Source: Micromonospora sp. R77
GTDB taxonomy: Bacteria; Actinomycetota; Actinomycetes; Mycobacteriales; Micromonosporaceae
Direction: 5' to 3'
DNA: 64,000 bases
NCBI RefSeq assembly: GCF_022747945.1
Contig: NZ_JALDST010000001.1
Location: 930,001 to 994,000 of the forward strand
Each line of letters starts with the position of its first letter. The first letter of the stretch is position 1. The position numbers were made by a program, and so were the translations under genes. This document shows, in pieces, positions 10,417-21,661 of this stretch. The notes beneath the pieces were generated by a model. It made no database searches. It was not told where the DNA came from and saw only the letters and a program-made list of their open reading frames with translations.

Positions 10417-10848
10417 CTACAGACCGCCGGGCAGCACCCCCTCGGTGATGTCGGCGAAGTCGTCTTCGCTCTCCTCGAGGTAGGCCTCCCAGGCCGCCCT
10501 GTCCCAGATCTCCACCCGGCTGCTCGCGCCGATCACGACCAGATCGCGGTCGAGCGCGGCGTACGAGCGCAGGTGCGCCGGGATCGTCACCCGGCCCTGC
10601 TTGTCCGGCACCTCGTCGTGCGCGCTGGCGAAGAAGACCCGGTTGTAGGCCCGGGCCGCCTTGTGCGTCATCGGCTGCGCGCGCAACTGCTCCGCGATGC
10701 GCTGGAACTCGGGCATCGGGAAGACGTAGAGGCAGCGCTCCTGCCCTTTGGTGATCACGACACCCCCCGCCAGCTCGTCCCGGAACTTCGCCGGAAGGAT
10801 CAACCGGCCCTTTTCGTCCAGGCGTGGGGTGTGGGTGCCGAGGAACAT
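10417..10848 (-). CDS. mraZ: Transcriptional regulator / division-cluster protein MraZ
   Basis: AbrB-fold, ring-forming DNA-binding protein that usually represses its own division-cluster promoter. The 143 residues hold two MraZ repeats: [24 protein letters not shown] with [10 protein letters not shown], then [24 protein letters not shown]. The start is the ATG at 10848, preceded by GAGGGGGTTGGG. It is the first gene of the minus-strand cluster, and a promoter overlapped by three GTGGRG repeats lies about 90 bp upstream. The 207 bp down to the rsmH start hold no separate gene. Confidence 0.96.
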   Translation of the reverse strand: MFLGTHTPRLDEKGRLILPAKFRDELAGGVVITKGQERCLYVFPMPEFQRIAEQLRAQPMTHKAARAYNRVFFASAHDEVPDKQGRVTIPAHLRSYAALDRDLVVIGASSRVEIWDRAAWEAYLEESEDDFADITEGVLPGGL

Positions 10849-10932
10849 CGGCCCAACCCCCTCGCCCTGAGCGGCGTTCGCGGCGCCGCTGACCCCCCGG
10901 GCCGGTGTGGCCCTCCCGGCCTCACCATCGGG

Positions 10933-10964
10933 CCCCACTCTACTCCACTTCCCTCCACCTGCAA
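10933..10964 (-). promoter_or_regulatory. dcw promoter overlapped by MraZ-box repeats
   Basis: Read on the minus strand: TTGCAG (-35) at 10964-10959, a 16-bp spacer, and TAGAGT (-10) at 10942-10937. Three direct repeats GTGGAG, GTGGAG and GTGGGG begin exactly 10 bp apart (10958, 10948, 10938) and cover the spacer and the -10 element. E. coli MraZ is known to bind TGGGN repeats at this 10-bp phase. That the site is autorepressed by MraZ is inference from position and spacing. Confidence 0.75.
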
Positions 10965-11020
10965 CCGAAAACGCCCGCGTGGCGCGCCGTGTCGCCGAGC
11001 AAAAGAGCACGTCAACGGGG

Positions 11021-11045
11021 GTGGAGCGGAGTGGAGGGGGTGGCG
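11021..11045 (+). promoter_or_regulatory. Second MraZ-box-like repeat, facing murT
   Basis: Plus-strand GTGGAG hexamers start at 11021 and 11031, again 10 bp apart, with a weaker GTGGCG at 11040. They point toward murT and lie about 60 bp from the first box. An AT-richer stretch near 11070-11080 could hold the murT -10 element. G-richness makes chance matches easier, so confidence is moderate. Confidence 0.5.
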
Positions 11046-11189
11046 TGCCCCCGGCGGCCGTCCGCTACCCGACATAGATCGACTCCGTCCGGCGGAACGG
11101 CCGCCGACCGGACGCCCGGGAGTGCCCGGCCGAACGGATCGTCGTCGGCGGCGATCTGGCGGGGTCCCGGGTCCGGTAACCTCGCTCGC

Positions 11190-12452
11190 GTGACGGACGC
11201 GAAGATGCCCCTGCGGGCAAAGGTGGCCAGCTCGGTGTCGCGGACCGCCGCGGCGCTGTCGCGGGCCGCGGGTCGGGGCGACGGCTCGGTGATCGGCGGG
11301 TGGATCGGGCTCAAGATCGACCCGGACCTGCTGGCCCACCTGTCGGCCGGCCGCGCCATCGCGCTGGTGTCCGGCACCAACGGCAAGACCACCACCACCC
11401 GGCTGACCACCGCCGCCGTCGGCGTGCTCGGCCGGGTCGCCACCAACTCCTTCGGCGCCAACATGCCCACCGGCCACACCTCGGCGCTGGCCAAGGCCGG
11501 CAGCACCCCGTACGCCGTGCTCGAGGTCGACGAGCACTACCTGGCCCAGGTGCTGGAGGCCACCGAGCCGCACGTGGTGGCGCTGCTCAACCTCTCCCGG
11601 GACCAGCTCGACCGCGCCAAGGAGGTCGCCATGATGGCGCAGCTCTGGCGCGCCGCGCTGGTCCGGCACGCCGACGTACGGGTGATCGCGAACGCCGACG
11701 ACCCGATGGTGGTCTGGGCGGCCACCCCGCCGGCCGACCCGGCGCAGGGCCACGTCCCGCCGCACGTGACCTGGTTCAGCGCCGGCCAGCGCTGGCACGA
11801 CGACTCCTGGGTCTGCCCGGAGTGCGGCTCCACCATCGCCCGCAAGGACGACCAGTGGTGGTGCACCGGCTGTCCGCTGCGCCGGCCCGAGCCGCAGTGG
11901 ACCGTCGAGGACGACGGGGTGCTCGACCCGACCGGTGCCTGGCACAAGGTGCGGCTCCAGCTCCCCGGCAAGGTCAACCTCGGCAACGCGGCCACCGCGC
12001 TGGCCGTCGCCGCCGAGTTCGGCGTACGCCCGGTGGACGCGGTCTCCCGGCTCGGCTCGGTCACCTCGGTCGCCGGCCGCTACGCGCAGGTCGACCGGGA
12101 CGGCCGCAACATCCGGCTGCTGCTGGCCAAGAACCCGGCCAGCTGGCTGGAGGCGTTCGACATGGCGGACGAGGCGCCGACCCTGCTCTCCATCAACGCG
12201 CGGGACCCCGACGGGCTGGACACCTCCTGGCTCTTCGACGTCGACTTCGCCCCGCTGCGCGGCCGGCAGGTGCTGATCACCGGCGACCGGGCGTACGACC
12301 TGGCCGTCCGGCTCGACGTCAACGACGTGCCGTTCCAGCACGTCCGGAGCTTCGCCGAGGCGATCCGGGCGGTCCCGCCGGGCCGGCTGGAAGTCATCGC
12401 CAACTACACCGCCTTCCAGGACATCCGAGCGGAGCTGGACCGTGTCAACTGA
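11190..12452 (+). CDS. murT: Lipid II isoglutaminyl synthase subunit MurT
   Basis: Mur-ligase-like subunit that activates the D-glutamate carboxylate of lipid II so that GatD can supply ammonia and form D-isoglutamine. The P-loop SGTNGKTTTTRL lies near residue 60. A four-cysteine zinc-ribbon insertion (CPEC ... CTGC) lies near 210-230, as usual for MurT, followed by the C-terminal MurT domain. The start is the GTG at 11190; an in-frame ATG follows at 11205. The stop lies inside gatD (11-bp overlap). It is transcribed divergently from mraZ, linking amidation to the dcw cluster. Confidence 0.94.
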   Translation: MTDAKMPLRAKVASSVSRTAAALSRAAGRGDGSVIGGWIGLKIDPDLLAHLSAGRAIALVSGTNGKTTTTRLTTAAVGVLGRVATNSFGANMPTGHTSALAKAGSTPYAVLEVDEHYLAQVLEATEPHVVALLNLSRDQLDRAKEVAMMAQLWRAALVRHADVRVIANADDPMVVWAATPPADPAQGHVPPHVTWFSAGQRWHDDSWVCPECGSTIARKDDQWWCTGCPLRRPEPQWTVEDDGVLDPTGAWHKVRLQLPGKVNLGNAATALAVAAEFGVRPVDAVSRLGSVTSVAGRYAQVDRDGRNIRLLLAKNPASWLEAFDMADEAPTLLSINARDPDGLDTSWLFDVDFAPLRGRQVLITGDRAYDLAVRLDVNDVPFQHVRSFAEAIRAVPPGRLEVIANYTAFQDIRAELDRVN

Positions 12453-13164
12453 GAGCCTGCGCATCGTCTGGATCTATCCCGACCTGCTGTCCACCTACGG
12501 CGACCGGGGCAACATGCTGATCCTGGCCCGCCGGGCCCAGCTGCGCGGCATGCCGGTCGAGGTGCTGGAGGTCCGCTCCGACCAGCGGCTGCCGGCCACC
12601 GCCGACATCTATCTGATCGGCGGCGGCGAGGACGGCCCGCAGGCGCTCGGCGCGCAGCGGTTGATCGCCGACGGCGGCCTGCACCGCGCGGTGGCCCAGG
12701 GCTCGGTGGTGTTCGGGGTGTGCGCCGGCTACCAGCTGCTCGGCACCTCCTTCTTCGCCAAGGGCACCGAGTGCGCCGGGCTGGGGCTGCTCGACCTGCG
12801 CTCCGACCGGGGGCCCAGCCGGGCCGTCGGCGAGTTGGCCGGTGAGATCGACCCGCGGCTGGGCGTGCCGGCGCTGACCGGCTTCGAGAACCACGGCGGC
12901 CGGACCCACCTCGGCCCCGAAGTCGCCCCGCTGGCCCGGGTCACCGCCGGCGTCGGCAACGACGGCGCCACCGAGGGCGCCTGGCGCGGCAAGCTGCTCG
13001 GCACCTATTCGCACGGGCCGGCCCTGGCCCGCAACCCTGCCCTGGCGGACCTGCTGCTGCGCTGGGCCACCGGCGTCCACCAACTGCCCGCGCTGGACGA
13101 CACCTGGGCCGAGCGGCTCCGCTCGGAACGCCGCGCCGCGGTGGCCGCCGCCGCCCGACCGTGA
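12442..13164 (+). CDS. gatD: Lipid II isoglutaminyl synthase glutamine amidotransferase subunit GatD
   Basis: Class I (CobB/CobQ-like) glutaminase that releases ammonia from glutamine for MurT. The 240 residues begin with LRIVWIYPDLLSTYGDRGN. The nucleophile cysteine is in VFGVCAGYQLLG and the paired histidine in TYSHGPALARNP. GatD proteins use a Cys-His pair without the classical glutamate. The GTG start at 12442 lies inside the end of murT, and the stop overlaps the next start (GTGA), so at least three genes are coupled. Confidence 0.95.
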   Translation: MSTESLRIVWIYPDLLSTYGDRGNMLILARRAQLRGMPVEVLEVRSDQRLPATADIYLIGGGEDGPQALGAQRLIADGGLHRAVAQGSVVFGVCAGYQLLGTSFFAKGTECAGLGLLDLRSDRGPSRAVGELAGEIDPRLGVPALTGFENHGGRTHLGPEVAPLARVTAGVGNDGATEGAWRGKLLGTYSHGPALARNPALADLLLRWATGVHQLPALDDTWAERLRSERRAAVAAAARP

Positions 13165-13878
13165 CCGGCGCCGCCCGAGCGCGGCGGCGACCGGATCTCC
13201 GCCGGCTCGTCCGGTTGCTCGGCGCAGGCGTCCGCGCGGCGGTTCGTCCTGCTGCTGGCCCTGCTCGCCGGGTTCGCGGTGCTGCTGCTCCTGGTGCCCC
13301 GGCCGGACCCGGCGCAGCTGCCCCGGCTGGCCGACTCGCTCGGCGGGTACGCCCCGCCGGCCGCCATCGTCGCCGGGGCACTGCTGCTGGTGGCGCTGGT
13401 GCCGCGGACCTTCGTCACGCTCGCCGCCGGGGCGATCTTCGGTCCCCTGGAGGGGGCCGCGTACGCCCTCGGCGCGGCGTTGCTGGCCGCGGCGATCGGT
13501 TTCACCGTCGGCCGGCTGCTGGGCCGGGACTTCGTCGCCGAACGGGTACGGGGTCGGCTGGCCCGGCTGGACGGCTGGTTCGCCCGGCAGAGCGTGCTCG
13601 GGGTGATCACCGTACGGCTGCTGCCGATCGCCGGCTTCGGCCTGGTCAGCTACGGCTACGGCACCACCGGTGCCCGGCTGCTGCCGTTTCTCGCCGGCAG
13701 TGTGATCGCGTCCGCGCCGACCGCCTTCGGCTATGCCGCGATCGGCGCGGCGGTCAGCACCCCCGGCCACGTCAACTGGTACGCCGCCGCCCCGGCCGGC
13801 CTCGGCCTGATCGCCAGCGTGGTGATCATCGCCCGTTGGTGGCGGGCCGAGCGGCAGCGCCGGCTCGGGCCGAGCTGA
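13161..13878 (+). CDS. VTT/DedA-family membrane protein (apparent frameshift)
   Basis: Polytopic membrane protein of the TVP38/TMEM64-DedA (VTT) superfamily, with LVPRTFVTLAAGAIFGPLEGAAYAL, TVGRLLGRDF and ITVRLLPIAGFGLVSYGYGTTG. Some DedA-type proteins return undecaprenyl phosphate across the membrane. The main frame opens only at a GTG at 13279, inside the first membrane helix. The preceding basic segment (VTGAARARRRPDLRRLVRLLG) starts at the GTG at 13161, overlapping the gatD stop, in another frame; they join near 13230-13240. Substrate unknown. If the shift were real, the short form would lack helix 1. Confidence 0.78.
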
Positions 13879-14636
13879 TGAACGCCGAGGACCGGCTGCC
13901 CGGCGGGTTCATCGCCGAAGTGGTCCGGATCGGCGACACGGTCCGCCGCACTCCCCCGACGGACGCCGACTTCGTCGGTGCGTTGCTGCGGCACCTGGCC
14001 GTGTCGGCGCCCGGGGTGGCACCGGCGTACCTCGGAACGGACGAGCGGGGCCGCCAGGTGCTGGCCCACGTGGCCGGCCGGGTGCCCTGGCGGGACCGGG
14101 AGGAGGACGCCTTCTTCTCCGATGCCGCCCTGGCCGGGCTGGCCCGGCTGGTCCGTACCCTGCACGACGCCTGCGCCGGCACCGCCCTGGCCGGCGGCGC
14201 GGAGACCGTCTGCCACCGCGACCTGTCGCCGAAGAACACGGTGTACCGCGCCACGCCGGCCGGGCTGCTTCCGGTCACCCTGCTGGACTGGGACCTGGCC
14301 GGACCGGGCCGCCGGATCGAGGACGTCGCCTTCGCCGGCTGGCACTGGGCCACCCTCGGCGGCGACGCTGACCCGGCGGAGCTGGGCCGCCGCTGCCGGC
14401 TGCTCTGCGACGGCTACGACGCGGCCGGTGATCCGCCGCTGTGCCGGGCCGGTCTGCTCGACGTCATGCTCGACCAGATCGAGGGCACCTGGCGCGGCAT
14501 CGCCGCCGGCGCGGAGCGGGACGCGCCCGGCATGCGCCGGCTCCGCGCGGCCGGCGTGGTCGAGGTGGTGCGCGGCTGGCAGGACTGGCTGATCCGGTGT
14601 CGTCCGGCGGTGGAGGCGTCCCTCGGCGCCCGCTGA
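13878..14636 (+). CDS. Aminoglycoside phosphotransferase (APH)-fold protein
   Basis: 252-residue small-molecule kinase-like protein. The catalytic loop ETVCHRDLSPKNTVY and the metal-binding DWD in VTLLDWDLAGPGRRIEDVAF follow the APH pattern. The N-terminal lobe is short, with VVRIGDTVRR in place of a typical nucleotide-binding strand. The ATG overlaps the preceding stop by one base, placing it in the murT-gatD-VTT unit. Homologous folds phosphorylate antibiotics, choline or sugars. The real substrate cannot be read from the sequence, so a resistance role should not be assumed. Confidence 0.8.
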   Translation: MNAEDRLPGGFIAEVVRIGDTVRRTPPTDADFVGALLRHLAVSAPGVAPAYLGTDERGRQVLAHVAGRVPWRDREEDAFFSDAALAGLARLVRTLHDACAGTALAGGAETVCHRDLSPKNTVYRATPAGLLPVTLLDWDLAGPGRRIEDVAFAGWHWATLGGDADPAELGRRCRLLCDGYDAAGDPPLCRAGLLDVMLDQIEGTWRGIAAGAERDAPGMRRLRAAGVVEVVRGWQDWLIRCRPAVEASLGAR

Positions 14637-14655
14637 GGGGGTTGCCGGGCGCCGG

Positions 14656-15312
14656 TCAGCGGGACGGTGCGACCAGGCCCGCGTCGAAGGCGGCGATCAC
14701 CAGGTGCACCCGGTCCCGGGCGTCCAGCTTGGTGAAGAGGCGGGCCACGTGCGCCTTCGCGGTGGCTGGGCTGATCACCAACTCGGCGGCGATCTCCGCG
14801 TTGGACAGTCCCCGCCCGACCAGGGTCAACACCTCCCGCTCCCGGTCGGTCACCCCGGGCAGCCCACGCGGTCGGGGCAGCGGGTCGGGTCGGCGGGCGA
14901 ACTCGGCGATGAGTCGCCGGGTCACACCGGGCGCGATCAGCGCGTCCCCGGCCGCCACCACCCGCACCGCGCCCAGGATCTCCTCCAGCGCCATGTCCTT
15001 GACCAGGAAGCCGCTCGCCCCGGCCCGCAGCGCCGCGTGCACGTGCTCGTCGTCGTCGAAGGTGGTGAGCACCAGCACCCGGGTCGGGCCACCGGCCGCG
15101 GTGATCGCCCGGGTCGCCGCGATCCCGTCGGTGCCCGGCATCCGCAGGTCCATCAGCACCACGTCGGGGGCGACCTCGCGGACCAGCCGGACCGCCTCGG
15201 CGCCCGTGCCCGCCTCACCGACGACCGTCAGGTCCCGCGCGTCCGCGATGAGCACCCGCAGTCCGGCGCGGACCAGGGGCTGGTCGTCGACGAGCAGCAC
15301 CCGGACGCTCAC
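14656..15312 (-). CDS. NarL/FixJ-family response regulator
   Basis: 218-residue two-component regulator. The receiver domain has the acidic pair VDDQ, the phosphorylation site in DVVLMDLRMPG (about residue 53), conserved T and K (LTTFDD, FLVKD), and a C-terminal LuxR-type helix-turn-helix (LTLVGRGLSNAEIAAELVISPATAKAH at about 155-185). The GTG start overlaps the kinase stop by four bases, so the pair is made together. The divergent ABC transporter is a plausible target. Confidence 0.93.
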   Translation of the reverse strand: MSVRVLLVDDQPLVRAGLRVLIADARDLTVVGEAGTGAEAVRLVREVAPDVVLMDLRMPGTDGIAATRAITAAGGPTRVLVLTTFDDDEHVHAALRAGASGFLVKDMALEEILGAVRVVAAGDALIAPGVTRRLIAEFARRPDPLPRPRGLPGVTDREREVLTLVGRGLSNAEIAAELVISPATAKAHVARLFTKLDARDRVHLVIAAFDAGLVAPSR

Positions 15313-16508
15313 GCGCCGGCTCCCGGCGCCGGGAGCCAGGCGGTGACCCGGAAGCCGCCCTCGGGCCGGGGCGCGGCGGCGAACCGGCCACCGAGCAGGA
15401 TCACCCGCTCCCGCATCCCGACGATGCCGTGCCCGGTGCCGCCGAGCGGGCCGCCCCGCCCGTCGTCCACCACCTCGATGCGTACCCCCTGCGGCCGGTG
15501 CTCGACGGTCACCCGGCAGTGGTCGGTCGCCGCGTGCCGGACCACGTTGGTCAGCCCCTCCTGCACGATCCGGTACGCCACCAGCTGTACGTCGTCCGGC
15601 AGCGGACCGGGCTCGCCGTCCCGACGCAGGTCCACCCGTACCCCGGCGTCGCCGGCCGCGGTGACCAGTCGGTCCAGGTCGACCAGGCCCGGTGTGGGGT
15701 CGAGGGACGCCGCCGCGCCCTCCGGCCGGCGCAGCGCGCCCAGGGCACGCCGCAGCCCGGTCAGCGTCTCCCGGCTGGTCCGCTCGATGACGGCGAGCGC
15801 CACCCGGGCCTGTCCCGGCTGGGTGTCGATGACCCGGACGCCGACGCCGGCCTGGATGGCGATCACACCGATGCTGTGCGCCACCAGATCGTGCAGTTCC
15901 CGGGCGATGCGCAGCCGCTCGGCGGTGACCGCCTCGGCGGCGGCGTGTGCGCGCAGCGCCTCGGCGTGCCGGCGCCGGGACCGGCGTGAGTCGCCGGCCA
16001 GCCAGGCGGCGACCACCGCGAGCACCGAGACGGTGGCCCGGCCCACCGGGTCGGTCGCCAGGCTGACGAAGCTGGCCGCCACCTGGACGACGAGCACCGC
16101 ACCGGCCGCGACGATCGAGATCCGGCGCGGGTTACGTGCCGCGACCAGCCCCAGCATCAGGTCGATGACGAGGAACTGGAGATACCAGATGCCGGCGAGG
16201 TAGCCGTTCTCCCAGGAGCTGGTCGTGATGGTCACGAGGGACGATCCGGCGAGCATCAGCCCCAGGGCGAGCAGCGGACGGCGCCCGAGCAGGCCGGCGG
16301 GCAGGAGCACCACCAGGGCGGGCGCGAGGTAACGGAACGGGATGCCGGGCCCGGTGCCGCCCAGGGTGGGCAGGTACAGCCCGGCGGCGCCGTCGGCGAG
16401 GCTCGGGGTGAAGAGCACGACGACCGGCAGCAGTGCGACGCCGGCCCAGATCAGGACCGTCCGCGCCCGCCGGGCGGCGGGACGCGGAGCAGGGGCGATG
16501 ACCTCCAT
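15309..16508 (-). CDS. Two-component sensor histidine kinase (HisKA_3 type)
   Basis: About 400 residues. The N-terminal half has roughly five to six membrane segments (VLIWAGVALLPVVVLF through VSVLAVVAAWLAG). The dimerisation/phosphorylation domain has the histidine in ARELHDLVAHSIGVIAIQAG, and the HATPase domain has LTNVVRHA and GTGHGIVGMRERV. The ATG at 16508 has no ribosome site but lies 7 bp after TACCGT, a leaderless arrangement. An ATG at 16544 is the alternative. No extracellular sensor domain is visible, so it probably senses the membrane or a transporter. Confidence 0.9.
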   Translation of the reverse strand: MEVIAPAPRPAARRARTVLIWAGVALLPVVVLFTPSLADGAAGLYLPTLGGTGPGIPFRYLAPALVVLLPAGLLGRRPLLALGLMLAGSSLVTITTSSWENGYLAGIWYLQFLVIDLMLGLVAARNPRRISIVAAGAVLVVQVAASFVSLATDPVGRATVSVLAVVAAWLAGDSRRSRRRHAEALRAHAAAEAVTAERLRIARELHDLVAHSIGVIAIQAGVGVRVIDTQPGQARVALAVIERTSRETLTGLRRALGALRRPEGAAASLDPTPGLVDLDRLVTAAGDAGVRVDLRRDGEPGPLPDDVQLVAYRIVQEGLTNVVRHAATDHCRVTVEHRPQGVRIEVVDDGRGGPLGGTGHGIVGMRERVILLGGRFAAAPRPEGGFRVTAWLPAPGAGA

Positions 16509-16552
16509 GGGGAACACGGTAGCCAGCGCCACCGGGGCGGTCATCGGCTGAC

Positions 16553-16564
16553 GGGCGTACGCCC
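16553..16564. promoter_or_regulatory. Perfect 12-bp palindrome in divergent kinase/ABC promoter region
   Basis: GGGCGTACGCCC is a perfect palindrome in the 132 bp between the kinase start and the ABC ATPase start. The position suits an operator shared by both directions. No known regulator is assigned, and high GC raises the chance of such palindromes. Confidence 0.3.
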
Positions 16565-16640
16565 GGGGGCGGGTCCCCACCGGCCGGATGTGGTCGTCGG
16601 CAGGATGAACCGCCGCCCGGCCTGCGGAATCGTCACCGCC

Positions 16641-17549
16641 ATGATCGAGCTGAGGGACCTCACCAAACGATACGGCCGGACCACGGCCGTCGACCGGCTG
16701 ACCCTGACCGTGCGACCCGGACATGTGACCGGGTTCCTCGGGCCCAACGGCGCCGGCAAGTCCACCACGCTGCGGCTGATCCTCGGCCTGCACCGCCCCA
16801 CCGGCGGCACGACGCTGGTGCAGGGGCATCCGTTCGCCGAGAGCCCGCGCGGCCTGCACCTCGTCGGCGCGCTGCTCGACGCCGGCGACGTCCACGGCGG
16901 GCGCAGCGCCCGGGCCCACCTGTCCGCGCTGGCCCGCAGCAACCGCATCCCCCGCCGCCGGGTCGACGAGACGCTGCGCGAGGTCGGGCTGGCCGCCGCC
17001 GCCGAGCGCCGCATCGGCGGCTTCTCGCTCGGCATGAAGCAGCGCCTCGGTATCGCCGCCGCACTGCTCGGCGACCCGCCCGTGCTGCTCTTCGACGAAC
17101 CGTTCAACGGCCTCGACCCGGAGGGAGTGCGCTGGGTGCGTGGGCTGTTTCACCGGCTGGCCGGCGAGGGGCGCACCGTGCTGGTCTCCAGCCACCTGAT
17201 GAGCGAGATGGAGCAGACCGCCGACCACCTCGTCGTGATCGGCCGGGGGGAGCTGGTGGCCGACGAGAGCCTCGCCGGCTTCGCGGCCCGCAGCGCCCGG
17301 CCGCACCTCGTCGTGCGTACCCCCGATCCGGGGCGGCTGGCGACGACGGCGCGGGCAGCCGGCGGCCAGGTGACGGTCGACGGCGACGCCCTCACCGTGA
17401 CCGGCCTGACCGCCACCGAACTGGGCGAGCTGGCGTCCGCCCACCGGATCCCGCTGCACGAACTGGCCACCCGAACCGCATCCCTGGAGGAGGCGTTCAT
17501 GGACCTGACCGCCGACCGCGTCGAATACCTGGCAGGAGACCACCGATGA
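16641..17549 (+). CDS. ABC transporter ATP-binding protein (drug/bacitracin-type exporter)
   Basis: 302-residue cytoplasmic ATPase. Walker A GPNGAGKST is near residue 37, signature FSLGMKQRLGIAAALLG near 130, Walker B VLLFDEPFNGLDPEG, then the SSHLMSEME switch histidine. The C-terminal extension (about 80 residues) is typical of exporters of the CcmA/DrrA/BcrA group. The stop overlaps the permease start by four bases. It lies divergent from a two-component system, the arrangement of many cell-envelope stress or antimicrobial-export modules. Confidence 0.93.
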   Translation: MIELRDLTKRYGRTTAVDRLTLTVRPGHVTGFLGPNGAGKSTTLRLILGLHRPTGGTTLVQGHPFAESPRGLHLVGALLDAGDVHGGRSARAHLSALARSNRIPRRRVDETLREVGLAAAAERRIGGFSLGMKQRLGIAAALLGDPPVLLFDEPFNGLDPEGVRWVRGLFHRLAGEGRTVLVSSHLMSEMEQTADHLVVIGRGELVADESLAGFAARSARPHLVVRTPDPGRLATTARAAGGQVTVDGDALTVTGLTATELGELASAHRIPLHELATRTASLEEAFMDLTADRVEYLAGDHR

Positions 17550-18388
17550 CCCCCGTACCCGCATCCGCGACCCGGTCCGCCGCTCCGCTCATCGGGCCGA
17601 GGGCCCGCTTCCGGGACCTGGTCGCCGCCGAGTGGATCAAGCTCTGGTCGTTGCGTTCCACGTACGGGTCGCTCGCCCTCATCGCGGTCTCCGCCGTGCT
17701 GTTCAGCGCCCGCGCCGCCCTCGCCGACCAGTACAACTGGCCGGACTACTCCCCCGAGCGGCGGGCCGCGTTCGACCCGATCCATGACGCCTTTCCCGAG
17801 GAGGGTTGGCTCTTCATCATCCTGGCGGCCGGCGCCGTCGGCGCGCTGATGATCGCCGGGGAGTACGCCAGCGGCCAGATCCGGACCACCTTCGCCGCGG
17901 TGCCGGCCCGCCGCGCGGTGGTCGCCGCCAAGGTGGTGGTGCTGGGGGCCGTCATGCTCGTCGTCGGCGTGCTGGCCGCGGCGGCGTCGTTCTGGCTCTC
18001 CCAGGCGATCCTCGCCGACCGGCAGGCCGGCGCGTCGATCGGCGAGCCCCAGGCGCTGCGGGCCGTCGTGGCGTCGGCGCTGCTACTCCCGGTCTGCGCG
18101 CTCATCGGGTTCGGGGTCGGTGCGCTGGTCCGGCACACCGCGCCGGCGATCGTGATCACCGCGACGCTGCTGCTGTTGGCGCCGATGGCATTCGACATCT
18201 CCAACCGGTGGACGGCGGTGGCCCACAACGCGCTGCCGGTGCCCGCCTGGGAACGCCTGGTCGGCAACCCGTACGTACTGCCGAACCTGCACGTGGCGAC
18301 GGTCGCCGGCTCCTGGACGGTGTTCGCCGTCTGGCCGCTGGTCGCCGCGCTGCTCGCGACGGTCGTCGTCCACCGCCGCGAGCCCTGA
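17546..18388 (+). CDS. ABC transporter permease (ABC-2 type)
   Basis: 280-residue membrane subunit with six predicted helices: [102 protein letters not shown] and a C-terminal helix. [24 protein letters not shown] is the conserved cytoplasmic loop of ABC-2 permeases. It pairs with the ATPase just upstream. The transported compound cannot be inferred. Confidence 0.9.
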   Translation: MTPVPASATRSAAPLIGPRARFRDLVAAEWIKLWSLRSTYGSLALIAVSAVLFSARAALADQYNWPDYSPERRAAFDPIHDAFPEEGWLFIILAAGAVGALMIAGEYASGQIRTTFAAVPARRAVVAAKVVVLGAVMLVVGVLAAAASFWLSQAILADRQAGASIGEPQALRAVVASALLLPVCALIGFGVGALVRHTAPAIVITATLLLLAPMAFDISNRWTAVAHNALPVPAWERLVGNPYVLPNLHVATVAGSWTVFAVWPLVAALLATVVVHRREP

Positions 18389-18401
18389 CCCCGGGTACAC
18401 C

Positions 18402-18433
18402 GGAGGCGCGCCCCGGACCTGGGACGCGCCTCC
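18402..18433. terminator. Bidirectional hairpin between convergent permease and leuS
   Basis: GGAGGCGCG at 18402-18410 pairs perfectly with CGCGCCTCC at 18425-18433 across a 14-nt loop, between the two converging stops (18388 and 18445). There is no T-tract, as is common for actinobacterial terminators. Confidence 0.6.
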
Positions 18434-18444
18434 GCGGTGGACCG

Positions 18445-21285
<2,841 letters not shown>

Positions 21286-21340
21286 GGCGTCTCCTCGGCG
21301 CGGTGATGAAAAAGAAGGTGGGGAGTCTGCTTCCGGGCAC

Positions 21341-21366
21341 AAAAAAGCCCCTCGCGCAGGAGGGGC
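21341..21366 (-). terminator. leuS leader attenuator terminator
   Basis: Read on the minus strand: GCCCCTC, loop CTGCGC, GAGGGGC, then six T residues, a textbook intrinsic terminator 56 bp before the leuS start. It lies inside the leuS leader, so it must act conditionally. A second perfect hairpin (21368-21376 with 21394-21402) lies just before it and covers the stop codon of the leader peptide. Confidence 0.8.
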
Positions 21367-21392
21367 CGCCGTGCTGTCGCGCGTTCAGCGCA

Positions 21393-21431
21393 TCAGCACG
21401 GCTCGGTAAGAAGCAGGAAGACTCCGGCCAT
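21393..21431 (-). CDS. leuS leader peptide (12 residues, Leu-Leu-Leu)
   Basis: A tiny frame, MAGVFLLLTEPC, with three consecutive leucine codons CTG CTT CTT; CTT is rare in this GC-rich genome. The ATG is 7 bp downstream of TACACT, a good -10 element, so the message is probably leaderless, starting at or next to the ATG. The stop codon falls in the 5' arm of a 9-bp hairpin just before a T-tailed terminator. This is the layout of ribosome-mediated attenuation: scarce Leu-tRNA would stall the ribosome and favour read-through into leuS. The mechanism is inferred. Confidence 0.72.
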   Translation of the reverse strand: MAGVFLLLTEPC

Positions 21432-21661
21432 GACGGGGAGTGTACCCCGCCGTACGGGCGGCCACCTCCCGCGTCCCCCGTCCGGCGCATATTTGGGGCG
21501 TAAGCGACCGACTACCTGCGGGGGTCGGCGTCGACGACAAACATGGTTAGCCTGAGAACCACTGAGATTTCTGCGGCAGACGAGGCTCGCACGTCGCGAA
21601 CCCAACGGCGGGTCCAGGTGCTCTATACAGAGCTGCCGTCATGGCGACGAGGAGGAGGCCC

